Shown: positions 10,201-20,375, counted from the stretch's first letter. The stretch is DNA of 64,000 nt from Symbiodinium natans (GCA_905221605.1 CAJNDS010000002.1:1537438-1601437); one strand, 5' to 3'. Program-made: numbers and translations. Notes: a model not told the origin generated them from the sequence alone.

Positions 10201-12677
10201 CAAGAAAGCAATGACCCCAAACTTTTCTTAGGCTGCCTAAGAAGGTCCTAAGACACCCTCTTGAACCGTGCTTTGGCCACGGTAAGCCCGTGCAAACCCC
10301 TGTAGACCCCCCCTAAGGAAGCGTCACGGTCAGGAGCGGCGCCGCTGTAAGGAGTATATCGGCTGGCTGCTGCAGCAGCTCAAAGGCTCGCATGCACCGG
10401 AGCTCCTTTCTCCTTTGGATTTCAGTTCTTTGTGTTTTCTACGGGGAGTTTGGGGTTTTTTGGCGGAGGAGGTTGAGGGAGCAGTTTTGGGTTTGGTGGG
10501 TTTTGGCTCTTTTCGAATTGCAGGTGCCGTGACCATCCCGGACGTGTCAGACAGGGAGGACTGCACGGCGGCTTGACTTCCAAGTCGACAAATTGGGCCC
10601 AGAGTGTTCTGGGCTAGCGAGAGCCCTTGTAAGGCTCTGTATGTAGCTGTCTGGCGACAAGCCCTGCTCGGGAAACCATTGAATAAAGCCATGTTTCTAA
10701 TGCCGTACTTGGATGTGGAAGAGTGGAGAATCACCTTACCTCCCTCCTTTTGCACATTATTTGTGTAGATATATAACATTGCATTTGCATATATACATAC
10801 TCGTATGGAACTTGCCCTCAATCACCGCCGTTGGGTTGGGGAGTTTGGGATTGGTCGGCGGCAGGCTCGGTGTTGTAGAAACTGCTTGCCTTCATCAGCA
10901 GCCATGCTTCGGGCACCTAAGGAGATGCACATTCCTGCGAACTGTACGTTCCTCAGCTACTGCGAACCTCTCAAGTCTGAGCTGCGCTGTTCCCAGCTTT
11001 TCTTTTCAAGTGCGGCTCCTTCTGCCGCCGATGCAGTGCACCCACTACTTTATCGAAGGGAGCTCTGAGTGTCAGAGTGCATGCGAATCCGCCCTTGTGC
11101 CAAGGCAAAGGCTGGGTCACTGGGAACCGGGGTTCCGAGCTCCGGCGCATGGAGCACGAGCGGGGCCACTCAGAATTTCCAGCAGTGCAAGGCTCTTGTT
11201 CACGAAGATCTTCCAAGCCAGATCCGCATAGTGCCAAACAAGAGATGGAGCCATAGGCCGGGGGCTGAGAAGCAACAATCCTCCGTTTGCATCACCTGAG
11301 GACCTCTACCTACATGTTCATGGCCTTGGATGGTCGTGGTGATGAACGGCTTTGCATCTTCAGCCATGAAGCAGGCCCCACACCAGCCCACATTAGCGTG
11401 AAAGAAGGTCACTGGGGTGCTGTGATGTTGGATTGTTGGAGCGGCAGAGCCTTCAAAGTGTCCTCCAAGCGCACCTGCTGTGAGTCGCCATGCGCCATGC
11501 GATGCGTTTTTGCAGTGTTTTCCCTCGTGCAAGAGAATCTCCTGTTTTTGGAGACTTGCGACGAGGATCCAAAGTCAGCAACACCGGCAGAATGGTGTGT
11601 GGCCCAGAGCAGAAGTATTCAGAAGAGGCATTCAAAGATGCAGAACAGGTGCAGTAGCATCGCTTTGCATTTCGGGACGAAGCAAAGAAGTCACGAAGCA
11701 TGACTCGCCTGCTTGAAGGCTGCAGAGCGGCTCGTGAATGAGTTGGTTCAGGCAAGGCTTCAAGGGTTCCTTCGATTCATGCGAAGGGCCTCCAGAGTGA
11801 GCTGTCTCTCTCTTTGATCAGGAGAAGCTCCGCGGAGACGAGGAGACGGTGTCACACGGGATAGCAACGTGCATCCTCTTCCAAGCTTCTGGATTCCTTT
11901 GGGGAGACTTCTGAGAGGAGTTCGGAGTCCATGGAGTCCAGAGCACTTCACGTCTCTGCACATGGGTGCACGTTTGCGCGCCGAAGTCCCAACTTGCCGA
12001 GCCCCACAGGACCGGCGAGGCCGCTCGGACTCGCGAGGCCGGAGCCCGCCGCGACGGCGTTCCGTGGCCGCACAGATTCAAGTCGTCGAAGTGGCAAGTA
12101 TAGCAGCATGTAGAAGCACAGCAGCCTATCAATAAGTTACACAAGTCCGTGAGCCTCCACAGGACTACTAAGATTTGTGTCTGACTCTGCCAGGCTTCAC
12201 GACATTCATGTCTCGTGAGTCTAGTTGCATGGCAGGGCACGGCATCTCACATGTCCATTCGAGGGTGGAAGAGAGAATCTTCAACGGCTTGGTGCAGCGC
12301 CGTCCTGCCCCTAGGTTCTGACTCACGCCGACGCTCGCCGTTCCGAACTCAGTAACTCAGCAACTCAGCGGCTCAGAGTGCCCGGGCGATGCGCTCGGCG
12401 AACATCGATAGAGCAAAAACATGATGCCTGTGCCCTGCTGAAGCGATTGAGCAGCGATTCATTGTTCAGGTCGCGGTCTCGACATCGATCGCCGCCGCGC
12501 CGGTCACCGTCTTACAGGCGCGCAGCAGCAAGACACAAACGAAGGGCAGAGGAACTGAATCAGAACCCGCCTGGGCTCCGTCATTTGAACCATGGCGCTT
12601 GCAGGGGCGGAGGGGGAGGAGGAGGAGGCGGACGCGGCCGTGACTCGCGCCCTCGCAATGACTCCAGGCGTCGCTGA
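3361..12677 (+). CDS. Multi-exon KH-domain RNA-binding protein with RS/Gly-rich tail (spans introns)
   Basis: A single + strand gene can be threaded through this interval by joining conserved motifs at AG acceptors. It holds an unrecognised N-terminal region (3.36-4.25 kb), then six KH or KH-like modules whose GxxG loops read GKGG, TGRAG, GKQG, TGSRR, GKEA and TGNRG, then an Arg/Ser segment and a Gly-rich/Arg tail ending at TGA 12675-12677. KH domains bind single-stranded RNA or DNA, and RS tails are typical of splicing and mRNA-handling proteins, so a nuclear RNA-processing role is inferred. Most introns start with GC (for example 4531, 5407, 7242, 8131, 9710, 11160, 12521), two with GA (4379, 6820) and a few with GT, all ending in AG. 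The 5' end is not defined. Individual modules are listed below. Confidence 0.8.
4308..5131 (+). CDS. KH module 1 exons
   Basis: Exon 4308-4378 reads TLKITDDDAAFILGKGGKTK with the GKGG loop. A GA-AG intron (4379-4475) joins it in phase to 4476-4530 (ARVSGADIELFERDLIL), so the junction reads EKIARVSG. A GC-AG intron (4531-4817) leads to the exon from 4818 (EIRGSKIQRRRAKKYCGML). A further exon near 5071-5131 gives VMAQRTGPVNITEEYHG. The order beta-alpha-(GxxG)-alpha-beta-beta-alpha fits a type I KH fold. The donor of the third exon is uncertain; a canonical gtaagg at about 4900 would give a longer exon. This is the best-preserved KH module. Confidence 0.8.
5361..5899 (+). CDS. KH module 2 exons
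   Basis: Exons 5361-5406 (DDDLTMLLVPQET), 5523-5575 (VGFVTGRAGNFLRTIEEE), 5686-about 5714 (WGTLMFFCEV) and 5840-5899 (FEKLAIFGDIRGRRGAELK) join in phase. Introns are GC-AG (5407-5522), GT-AG (5576-5685) and a GC donor at 5900. TGRAG takes the place of the GxxG loop. The downstream RGRRGAELK strand-helix is repeated in module 4, showing an internal duplication of a two-part unit. Confidence 0.8.
6263..6605 (+). CDS. Linker exons between KH modules 2 and 3
   Basis: Exon from 6263 reads YLSKIKHEVIDRDKGKDPDG after a gctcag acceptor. A shorter piece at 6571 onward contains STDTMTF after a cacag acceptor. The composition is charged and hydrophilic, as expected for an inter-domain linker. The donors are not clear. 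About 300 bases between the pieces show no other coding signal. Confidence 0.5.
6753..7558 (+). CDS. KH module 3 exons including a 13-base micro-exon
   Basis: Exon 6753-6819 reads DDELSYALGKQGGTRKKLER and continues to Ala-Ser. A GA-AG intron leads to micro-exon 6964-6976 (13 bases, completing Gly-Cys-Ile-Val-Gln). A GC-AG intron leads to 7173-7241 (YVGHTCLFSGSRAERRRAKD plus YMK), and a second GC-AG intron to 7494-7558 (WLFAQLEGPVYVDGWEDRDD). All phases match, giving a continuous KH module with the GKQG loop. Module 5 encodes the micro-exon's region (GCILQFVGRY) inside a single exon, which supports the splice model. Confidence 0.8.
8084..9209 (+). CDS. KH module 4 exons (divergent KH)
   Basis: Exons 8084-8130 (GYITGSRRATLGRMEE), 8286-about 8321 (EWGTLMFFMTK), 8907-8949 (AEKLIICGNERGRRG) and 9172-9209 (AELKCMNEIEKK) join in phase through GC-AG introns (8131-8285, 8950-9171) with another GC donor at 9210. 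The unit parallels module 2 motif for motif (TGRAG/TGSRR, WGTLMFF, GRRGAELK). The first strand, expected between 7.56 and 8.08 kb, was not located with confidence. A CCCTAAA-type tract lies in the intron after 8.33 kb. Confidence 0.75.
8426..8502. repeat. Interstitial telomere-like CCCTAAA tract
   Basis: Near-perfect tandem ccctaaa copies at about 8448-8488, flanked by degenerate 'aaaccccaaa' copies, lie in an intron of the KH-RS gene. The complement, TTTAGGG, is the telomere type known from dinoflagellates and plants. Confidence 0.85.
9651..10570 (+). CDS. KH module 5 exons
   Basis: Exon 9651-9709 reads DELSYVIGKEAATQKKIEK. A GC-AG intron (9710-10115, carrying TA-rich microsatellites) joins it to the exon from 10116 (AAGCILQFVGRYAFMAGIGK). 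Exon 10524-10570 reads AVTIPDVSDREDCTA and ends at a GC donor. The module parallels module 3 (ELSYALGKQG / GCIVQYVG). The C-terminal helix, expected as 'R..DYI.WLL', was not found in about 10.19-10.52 kb. Confidence 0.75.
9770..9990. repeat. TA-rich microsatellite cluster in an intron
   Basis: Runs of (ta)n with interspersed catata and gtatg units at 9774-9868 and 9920-9985, separated by an A-rich 'agaacaa' stretch. It lies in the intron between the two exons of KH module 5. ORFs here are repeat translations. Confidence 0.9.
10922..11370 (+). CDS. KH module 6 exons
   Basis: Exon 10922-10943 is only 22 bases (EMHIPAN plus one base of Cys). A GT-AG intron leads to 11111-11159 (WVTGNRGSELRRMEH). 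A GC-AG intron (11160-11300) leads to 11301-11370 (TSTYMFMALDGRGDERLCIF then SHE). The junction residues complete Cys and Glu codons exactly. TGNRG is the GxxG equivalent. The 'TYMFMALDGRG' strand closes the fold. Confidence 0.75.
11719..12677 (+). CDS. C-terminal helix, RS segment and Gly/Arg tail of the KH-RS gene
   Basis: Exons 11719-11751 (AAERLVNELVQ, 33 bases) and 11822-11848 (EKLRGDEET, 27 bases) are joined by a GC-AG intron. They are followed by 12010-about 12066 (DRRGRSDSRGRSPPRRRS), 12470-12520 (SRSRHRSPPRRSPSY) and 12605-12677. The last codes a run of nine Gly, then RGRDSRPRNDSRRR and a TGA stop. The alternating Arg/Ser followed by Gly-rich and RGR residues suggests phosphorylation- or methylation-regulated RNA-protein contacts in the nucleus. 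Both parts have lengths typical of low-complexity tails. Confidence 0.75.
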
Positions 12678-14960
12678 GGCGGAGACGGGCATGGGCATGG
12701 GCCATCGGCTGCAATTTGAGCTGTGAACATCCGCTCAAGACTGGCATGGACCGGCAGAAGAGAGTAGCCATGAGTAGCCCATCACAGGATGCATGGCCAG
12801 CCAGGCGTCTAGCCAGGCGTCTACTGTCGACCCTATGAGCGCAATGCGGGGAGGCATTCTCGCCAAAGCGAATCACTGCCACCGGCAAGTGCCAACAGTC
12901 CACGTGGTAGTGTGTGTGTGTGTGTCGATTGTCAGGAGCTGTATGGCATGAAACAACATAAGAGCAGAGCATCAAAATACAACTCGTCATTGTAACGGAT
13001 GAACAGTGTGCAAAGGCCCAGCAGCCTCCAACGCAACATAAGTTCCGCAAGCCCCGAAACAGTCAGCGCTTTCTACAGGCAACAGGCTGGGATACATGAT
13101 GGTGCTGGTACAAGGTGGAGAGGGCTGAGGAGAGGAGTGTTGAGTGGAAGGAAAGGCCGTTCGAACTAGTGTTGTTGTACATGATAGTGTTGCATTGTAA
13201 TTAGTATACTTGCGGACAACGCAGCACATCATCTTAGCTTAGCTCTCATCGTTTTGCAGTATGTTGTAAGTTCTTGTATACGATCGTATACTTAAATGGT
13301 CGTATAGCCTGGTCAACTATCGTAGTATGTGTTTGTTTCTTTCTTGTATCTCGTAAATATCGCACATTGTCGTAGTTCATAGTATACTTACGGTTTGTGC
13401 AGTATTGTCGTATATGGTAGTTTGTCATGGTATGCTTGTCATTTTGGTTGTCTATCATGTATAGTATGGGGCTGTTATCGCATATCATCATACTTCAGCT
13501 TATGCCATCGTATATGTCATCGTACATGGTCATTTTGTATCGTATACGTTCATATGTTTGTGTGTATATATATATGGAAGGATCTGCAATGAAGCTTGGG
13601 CCTAAGCTTGGGTGTTCATGAGCAGCGCAATAGGCATGATACTAGAGCCGACTCTGCATTCTAAGACATGACGCGTGTCTGAACGAACTGGAGCGTAGCT
13701 GGAGAGTAGCTTGTGAGGGAATGTGGCGAACGGCGAAACTGGCAGTTAAGACTCTGGGCTGGAGCAGGCCTGTGTATTCCTTTGCAGTGGCTTGGCCAGG
13801 CCAATATCGAAATACCGGGTCGCTCTCAAATTCCAGATTTCCCTTTCAAAGAAACTCGCCACGTTCGCTCCACAGTTTCCAGTTTGGGAGCAGAGAAGTG
13901 CTCCGAAGTTTGGCCGAAGTGCAGTCGTATCACGTGGCGCCAAAAAAAGGGATGCCCAGCTACACCTCGGAACTCAGATCTGCTTGTGTGGTACAGGGAT
14001 CTTCTTTCCGCACTGCGAACGCAGGGAAGCTGATCATGCTGTTTTGCTCGGTGCCTTTGTCTTGAGGCTTGGACCATGTCTGCGACACGGCTCTGGCGCG
14101 GGGAAGGAGGGGATGCTGGTGTGTTGCCGGCCGAACGGGTCCTTTTCAGTCGGGATCCTATGCAAAGAACCCAGGATTCTCTGATGGAATGGTTTTGGGC
14201 AGCTTGATCAGCAGGGATGAACAAGGAAAGAAGAAACCGAATTGCAGTCCACGAAATCCCGAAGACGTACTTCGGCAACATGAACAAAACACTCTCTTTC
14301 TTGTAAGTTCACAATGCTTTCCAGCCTTTTCGCGACAATGTGTTACCTGCATCCCGTGCCACGTGCACATCCACGCTCCGCGTAATTGGACTCCGTCACA
14401 GGGATGAAATGAGAGTGTGTTAATGGGTTGGTGTGCTGCATGATGATGCATGTTGCCTGCTGCGCGGCCCAAAATGGCACTCATCAAGGAGGGCAGAGGG
14501 ATCATTTGGATTGCCATCATGTGAATGCCAGTTGCGAGGCATCGAGCGGTAGATTCACGAACAGGCTTACATTGCTTACATCTCACTGGGTTCGCCTGGC
14601 ACTCATATAGCTGTGATACGTGAGCTGTTCGGAGCCATGCAGCTTGCTTCGATGCCGATGACCCCGCTGGGGCGACGGACACTCGACAGTCGTCAAAAGG
14701 CTTTCAGGGGGTTCAATTCGGGTTGCAGCACGTACTGTACTCAGCCACCCAGGATGGGATGCTTCGGTTCGGCCGAGCCCCTTACCGAGCCGCAGATCAT
14801 CACAGGCAATGCCTGTTCTTCGAAAGCAAGGTTTTGCGTCCGGATTGGAGAGCAGCGGTTTTTGCTTGCATGGTACCAGCCATGCATCCAGGTAGGCTGC
14901 GTTGCAGGTAGTCCTGAAGCCTGCAGATGCCTGTGCACACATATGCGACCGCCAAGACTT
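12678..14960. other. Intergenic: GT run and TCGTAT-rich low-complexity DNA
   Basis: There is no recognisable gene after the KH-RS stop. A short (gt)n run lies at about 12909-12925. At 13245-13580 the base composition changes to AT-rich DNA with many degenerate copies of tcgtat / atacga, ending in a short (ta)n run at about 13565. The ORFs of 100-175 codons at 13.7-14.7 kb overlap on both strands and show no known motif, so I do not call them. Confidence 0.5.
13245..13580. repeat. Degenerate TCGTAT/ATACGA repeat tract
   Basis: The hexamer tcgtat or close variants recurs roughly every 15-30 bases across this block, including the palindromic 'gtatacgatcgtatac' near 13277. No fixed period is visible, so this is either a decayed minisatellite or a cryptically simple region. 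It marks the 3' flank of the KH-RS gene. Confidence 0.6.
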
Positions 14961-14962
14961 GA

Positions 14963-16645
14963 AGCATCGGAGTGAAGGCAGAGCGTAGCTCCGCAGGCCA
15001 CCTGGCAGCCCCAGCACCAGCCGCCCCAGCAATGCTGACGATGCCGACGATGCCGACGCCGACGATGCCGACGCCGACGATGCCGACGCTTGGCGCAAGC
15101 TCGGGGATCTTGGGACCTCTCCACTGGCCCCAGCGCCTTTGCATGTCTGGGGGGTTAAAGGTCTAGCATGCTTGCACACTCACTTCACCAGCTTTCCTGA
15201 CATGGTCCAGGTCGTGCGATACACAGGCGCCTCGGCCCACAGAGCTGAATCATGGGCCTGCATGGGTCAGTTCATGTCCGGAAACACACTGAGGTAAACA
15301 GCGTCAATCCTCCTGCTGCGGCAATTGCTTCCTACGAACCATGTCTGCAACCAACCACATGTGCAGCTGCACGGCTGTATTCAGCACGTGCTTGGTTGTA
15401 TACCGACCGAGGAATCCCGTGACAGCACTGGAAGAGTTTGGGGCGTGCCCAATGCTGGTGGCCGCGGACAATGCATGGATTGCCCGAACAAGGCTGGGAG
15501 CAGTACATAGTACGTGTCTGTCTGAAGGGCGACCTTCTTCAAGTCATGGGCTTACACCTCTGCCTTTCGTGGGCTGATGCAGCTCGAGTTCAGGCTGCAG
15601 AGGCGACAAAACAGAGTGCCAATAATGGCGCCCTGTGTTGCTTTTCGGCGGTTTGTCCTGGACTCTGGGCCCTCGTTGGCTGCAATGGGGCTTCTTTGCA
15701 GACCTCCGACGGTCAGGCAGCCCTCCCTAGCAACCGGTGCAAGGATTGCCAGCTCCGCCGGCACCTCAGAAGACAGATGTCAGGCCTGAAGATCCATTGC
15801 ATCTCGCCCTTGAGTTTCCTAACAGAGCAGAGCGCATACTCACCTGCCATCATGAGAGCTCGATGTGTTTGATGAGGCCGTTCGCGAGGGCAGCCTATGC
15901 AGGACCTTGTGAACTTTGGTCGTCGAGGCTTTGGAATGAAATGATGGCCCTCAGATTGTAGTCCCTTGCATTTTGCGAAGACACGAGAACCTCAGAGGAC
16001 CTGAGCGCATTGCGGCCAACGCTCGATGGTGCTGCGCGCCGCCGGCCAGATCGCCAGGCTAATTTTGCGGACTGTCCCTTCTTTGAGGAATAGACAGCTT
16101 CATGGCAGTCTCGCTCTCCTACTGTTTCGACTCGTCTTTGCCAAGCTGGAAATGGAGATTGTTTGGGAGATGTGACTAGAGTCTTCCATGCTACGCCACT
16201 TGAGTGTCTTGAGCAACGTAGTGGTGCTGACTGCCTGGTGCGGTGTTTCTATGGCGTGACCAGGCCCTCATTGATGCTCGCCTACGCGTTCTTTACGAAC
16301 AGCTTCAGAATGGCCAGATTGCGGATGACATCCAGCGCAAGCTGCGACGTGGCTAAATGCTCTCAGCAAGTGCTCGTGTAGAGGACTTCTTCTTTTACCT
16401 GAGCGAAGCTTGCCTGAGCAAGAGCTCGAGCACTTCGATGTTGTTGGAAGCATGCTTGGCACATCTATGCGCGTTTTGTGTCGCATGGCATGAAAGGATA
16501 TAACATGTAGCATTTTTTTCCGCTCGCGAGCAGGTTGGGCTTCGCGAACGTACTGGGTGCTGGCCGCGAGCAAGAGGCCCACGCGATGCTGCAGGACAAG
16601 TCGTCTCTGCAGTACTATGGACAGATTGGACAGCAGCTGATGGAA
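14963..16645 (+). CDS. Tentative multi-exon gene, Sec31-C-terminus-like (partial)
   Basis: Several + strand pieces look exonic. A Pro/Thr-rich stretch at about 15000-15095 (APAPAAPAML, then MPTPTMPT repeats) is encoded by a short gatgcc/gacgcc repeat. Another at about 15192-15290 reads SFPDMVQVVRYTGASAHRAE. One at about 15737-15830 reads PAPPAPQKTDVRPEDPLHLA. Exon 16264-16351 reads ALIDARLRVLYEQLQNGQIA, and 16571-16645 reads QEAHAMLQDKSSLQYYGQIG. A Pro-rich segment followed by 'R..LY..L..G.I' helices resembles the C-terminus of the COPII coat subunit Sec31 or SRA1. The match is short, so function is only suggested. No start or stop is fixed. Confidence 0.3.
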
Positions 16646-16659
16646 GGGCATGTATAGTA

Positions 16660-18665
16660 TATGTATAGTACTAAATCCATGCCGTGCATGAGAGCTTGTT
16701 GGCAGAGCAGAACTGGCGCAGGCTGCTCGCGTGCCCGGCACGACGTTGTTTATGAAAGGAATGTCATACACGGCTAGATCAGGGTGCAGCAGGTTGATGC
16801 TTGAGGTGACCAATCACGTGCGACGGATCGTGTTTTCCGTCTTCGGCCAGCCATGAATGACAAGTACGAACCCCACCATACAGTACAGAGGGTATCCATG
16901 AGAACCGCACGCGTGAACGCCTGTGGGCACTGTCATTCCTGTCATGTCGCATTGCAAGCTAATGAGCAAGCAATCTGCAGCAAGCATTTCATCGTGAAGC
17001 GTGAAATTTGAAAGCACTTTCCAGAAGAATGTCGCATCGAACTCAACTGTGTGAAGCAGATGTGTCAGGGTCCCCGAAGGTTAATGCCAGGGGACTTTGA
17101 AAAATGACTCCTCAGCTCCCGAACGCTCGAAGTCGTCATCTCAACTCCCAGACTCCTGAACTCCATCTCTAGTATGCCCCAGCTGAGCGAAGCCGATGCA
17201 CAGGATCTCATCACAGAATACTGGCAGCAGCCACTCGGTGTACAGCTTGGATTGTTTGTTTCCTTTTGTCAGGACAGAGAATTTGCTCACCAAAGTGTCA
17301 CAAACCTCTGCTTCGCTATCGCAGCTTACAGTCGGCATAGGGGAGTCCGCAGGGTGACCATGGGAGTGTGACGGAGTGTGACCTTGAAGACGTGGTTGGG
17401 TCTCACCAGGCACAAGTACTGGCTCTCTGGCCTGAAATGGCTTCTGTGAGAAACACGATGGAGGCGCGGGGGCCTCCAAACATACTCAGACCTTGTCCCT
17501 TTACTTCAGTATCGACAGCACGCTCTCCACAAACCCTATCCTCCAACCTTGGTGGAGTCCCTGCTTCACGGCAGGCCATCAAGATCTTCGCATGTGCAGT
17601 GGCTGCTGTGAGTGCCATCAACTGGGGGTTGTTCTTTAGTCGTCTCTTCGGATCTCTTTGATCATGGCAGCCCTTGTTACAACAAGTGGACCACCGCCAA
17701 AAGAGGCCCCCGAATCAGAACAACCCCCAATCCGCCCTAGACATTCACTGGTCATATCGGCTGGGGAGCTAAAGGTTCAGAGCCCAAGCCCGCAAGGCGC
17801 CGTTGTACAGATGCCTTACCGACCGCAGGCGAAAAGAAGCTTCCGTGTCCCAGGGATTCACGATGCTTCCACCCACCTTCGGAGCCGACGGCTTTTGATG
17901 ATCTCTGGCAGGAGCTGGGATCGGCTGTCTGAGCCGGCCGTGGCTACCTCGCGCTCTCAGTGTTTCACCAAGCATCATCATTCGTCTAGGTCGTAGGTAA
18001 AAAGGCATCAATATATGAACCTGCACACCTCCATTTACCTCTATTCTTAGGCGTCATGATGGCGTTGTTGCTTTGCGGTTCAATGCTCACGCGGCTGCTC
18101 GCAGAAGCACAGATGCGACTGTGGAAAATTCTTACCCCCCTCGTAAGCTTGCCCAGGCATTGAGTGGGGGAATGTTGGACCGTTGCTGGAAGAGAGGTTG
18201 ATTTCGACAACTGGGAGTGAGTCGATGTACTAAGCTTCTTTTGCAGCATGATGATCTGATTCAACGTGAACTGCCGTTGCTTTTGATGAACTGCACTCCG
18301 GATCAATCCAAACAACGTCCTTTCGGTTGCAGGACTATATGGCAGAGAATCAGGACCTGACATAGAGTTGCGGGCAGTATCCGGCGACTGGCTGTTGCCT
18401 TTTCTTGTGTGGCTCCAACATCGCACTGGTTTATCTCCTTGGCTACAATGGCAACTACCCGCCACACCACTACCACTGCCACTGCCTGCCACCAGCAACA
18501 GCATCACGCGACTGCTGCAGTACCAGTTACCTACTAGTACTACTGCTGTGGCAACAACTGTTTGTTTTCGCATGATCACACTATTCGCCATGTTTAGCCG
18601 TGCCCCCAGCTACCCGTCTCGTTCTCCGAAGAGTGAAAACTGCAAGTGCTCATCGTCGTAGTATC
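16660..18665. other. No recognisable gene
   Basis: A few frames read like protein, for example MPQLSEADAQDLITEYW at 17174 and QAIKIFACAVAAVSAINWGL at about 17575. They are isolated, match no family I know, and show no consistent neighbouring exons. The rest is unstructured with overlapping short ORFs on both strands. Confidence 0.35.
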
Positions 18666-18676
18666 AGTCAGCAGCA

Positions 18677-18935
18677 GCAGGAGGAGGAGGAGCAGGAGGA
18701 GCAGGAGGAGCAGGAGGAGCAGGAGGAGCAGGAGGAGCAGGAGGAGCAGGAGGAGCAGGAGGAGCAGGAGGAGCAGGAGGAGCAGGAGGAGCAGGAGGAG
18801 CAGGAGGAGCAGGAGGAGCAGGAGGAGCAGGAGGAGCAGGAGGCGCAGGAGGAGCAGGAGGCGCAGGAGGAGCAGGAGGAGCAGGAGGAGCAGGAGGAGG
18901 AGCAGGAGGAGGAGCAGGAGCAGGAGGAGGAAAAG
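18677..18935. repeat. 9-base tandem repeat (caggaggag)n
   Basis: About 28 copies of a 9-base GAG/CAG-type unit. A caggaggcg variant appears at about 18840 and 18858, and the end is degenerate. Sense frames give poly-(Glu/Gln) or poly-(Arg/Ser), and the antisense gives poly-(Ala/Pro). There is no evidence that any is expressed. Confidence 0.95.
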
Positions 18936-19099
18936 AAGAAGTCGTCGTCGTCTTGGTAGTGGCAGTGGCAGCGGCCACGACCACGACCGCGACCGCGACC
19001 ACGACGACGACGGCGGCGGCGGCGACTGCTACTGTTTCTACTACCACGACTACTGCTACTGCTAGTGCGACAGCAGCTAATACTGCTAGTGCGACAGCA

Positions 19100-19151
<52 letters not shown>

Positions 19152-19200
19152 GTGCTTCTGCTTCTGCTACTTCTACTGCTACTACTACTGCTATGTCTTA
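18936..19200. repeat. Trinucleotide-rich tract with (CTG)n array
   Basis: Mixed cga/gac/tac triplet repeats at 18940-19095 lead into an uninterrupted gct/ctg array at about 19097-19149 (about 17 copies), then ttc/tac triplets. All repeats keep a 3-base phase, which leaves long ORFs open in several frames. A coding origin is possible but unproven. Confidence 0.85.
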
Positions 19201-19201
19201 A

Positions 19202-20140
19202 TCATGTTTCCTGTCGTTTGTATCGTGAGTATTTGACACTTGTTTGCTATGTGCGAGTCATCTTCGCAACATGAGATGCTGTGGCCTGCCTGGAAGAGAG
19301 CGCACGATAGCCATACAATGCAATAACAGCTACGCTAGCAGCAGCCTTTGGCCCTTGGAATTTTGGATTGGTTCAGTGGAATGTTTAAGGCCTAGGTCAC
19401 TAGAAGTGATTGGAAGCCGTCATCGCGTCTCCTTTCATGTGACTTCGGGTGTTGTTTCAGGAGGTCTTGCAGACTTCGCATGGGTTTCAGCTTCCTGAAT
19501 CTTATTCCTTGCAAGGAGCTGATCCTACCACAGCGACGTAAAAAGAAAAAGCCGGGAGAGGACGAGGACGAATGACCACCGTCCTGTGCTCACGACCCAA
19601 TGGTGCTATCACGACAAGGTCGAATTTTCGCAGCAAACAGCAGGGAACCCCATGCCACTTCTTCGGCTTAGAGTTTCCGCTCTCATGCCATTGAATGAGG
19701 GGGTTGGGATCTCTGCAGGAGGATCGGGACGTGGACGACAGCTGAAGCATGCGTGGCACATGTGAGAAGGCCATGTCCCCGTAGTTTTGTACATATGACC
19801 GGAATGATGCCCAGTGAGATATGGTGAGGCTGTAGGTTGCAGTTGTAAGCCCGAGACTCGCCACAGAATGGCAGAGCACCGGGAAGACTTGCAGCGATAA
19901 CTGTGCACTTATGGGTCTCATAAGCTATGAACCGACATGGAGAAGCGAATGGGTTCTTGTAGATATATCCCGAGCATGCATGGCCCTTTCCAGCAATTGC
20001 AGCCTTAGCCTTGCGCCGGCATGCCAAAAAGCTAATGGAGCAACTGCAGCTGGGGTTTCTTGACTACGCGTGAGACGACTTGCAAGCTCCCTCCACTACT
20101 GCATCATCGCGAACTATTTAATATTAAGCTTATTTTAAGG
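19202..20140. other. No recognisable gene
   Basis: Overlapping ORFs of 80-140 codons occur on both strands, mainly on the minus strand at 19.5-20.0 kb. None has a known motif, signal peptide or repeated exon pattern. Nothing else stands out. Confidence 0.4.
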
Positions 20141-20184
20141 GGCTGCGCCCATGGGCGGGCAGCGCACGCAGAAGCCCGGGGCGA

Positions 20185-20350
20185 GCAGTTTCTAAGCATG
20201 TTGAGGCCCCGAAACTCCCTTAAAATCTCTAAGCGTTAAGTTTCTAAGCATTTTCAGGCCCCTAAACTCCCTTCAAATCTCTAAGCGTTTGAGGCTCCTA
20301 GACTCCCTTAACGTTTCTAAGCACTTTATAAGGCCCCTAAACTCCCTTTT
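20185..20350. repeat. Short degenerate tandem repeat (TTTCTAAGC / CCCCTAAACTCCC)
   Basis: Three to four units of about 50 bases share 'tttctaagca', 'aggcccctaaactccctt' and 'atctctaagcgtt'. The 'cctaaactccc' parts resemble decayed telomere-like units. The repeat sits just upstream of the inverted-repeat element. Confidence 0.75.
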
Positions 20351-20375
20351 TCCTAGCCCCGGGAGCCGCTGATGC

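Noticed and set aside
18600-19201. Poly-Glu/Gln, poly-Arg/Ser, poly-Ala/Pro and poly-Thr/Ala ORFs
   Set aside because: They come from trinucleotide-phase tandem repeats on both strands, and no flanking coding sequence supports any frame.
19502-20027. Minus-strand ORFs of 99-139 codons as a gene
   Set aside because: No family motif, no neighbouring exons on that strand, and overlapping ORFs in several frames.
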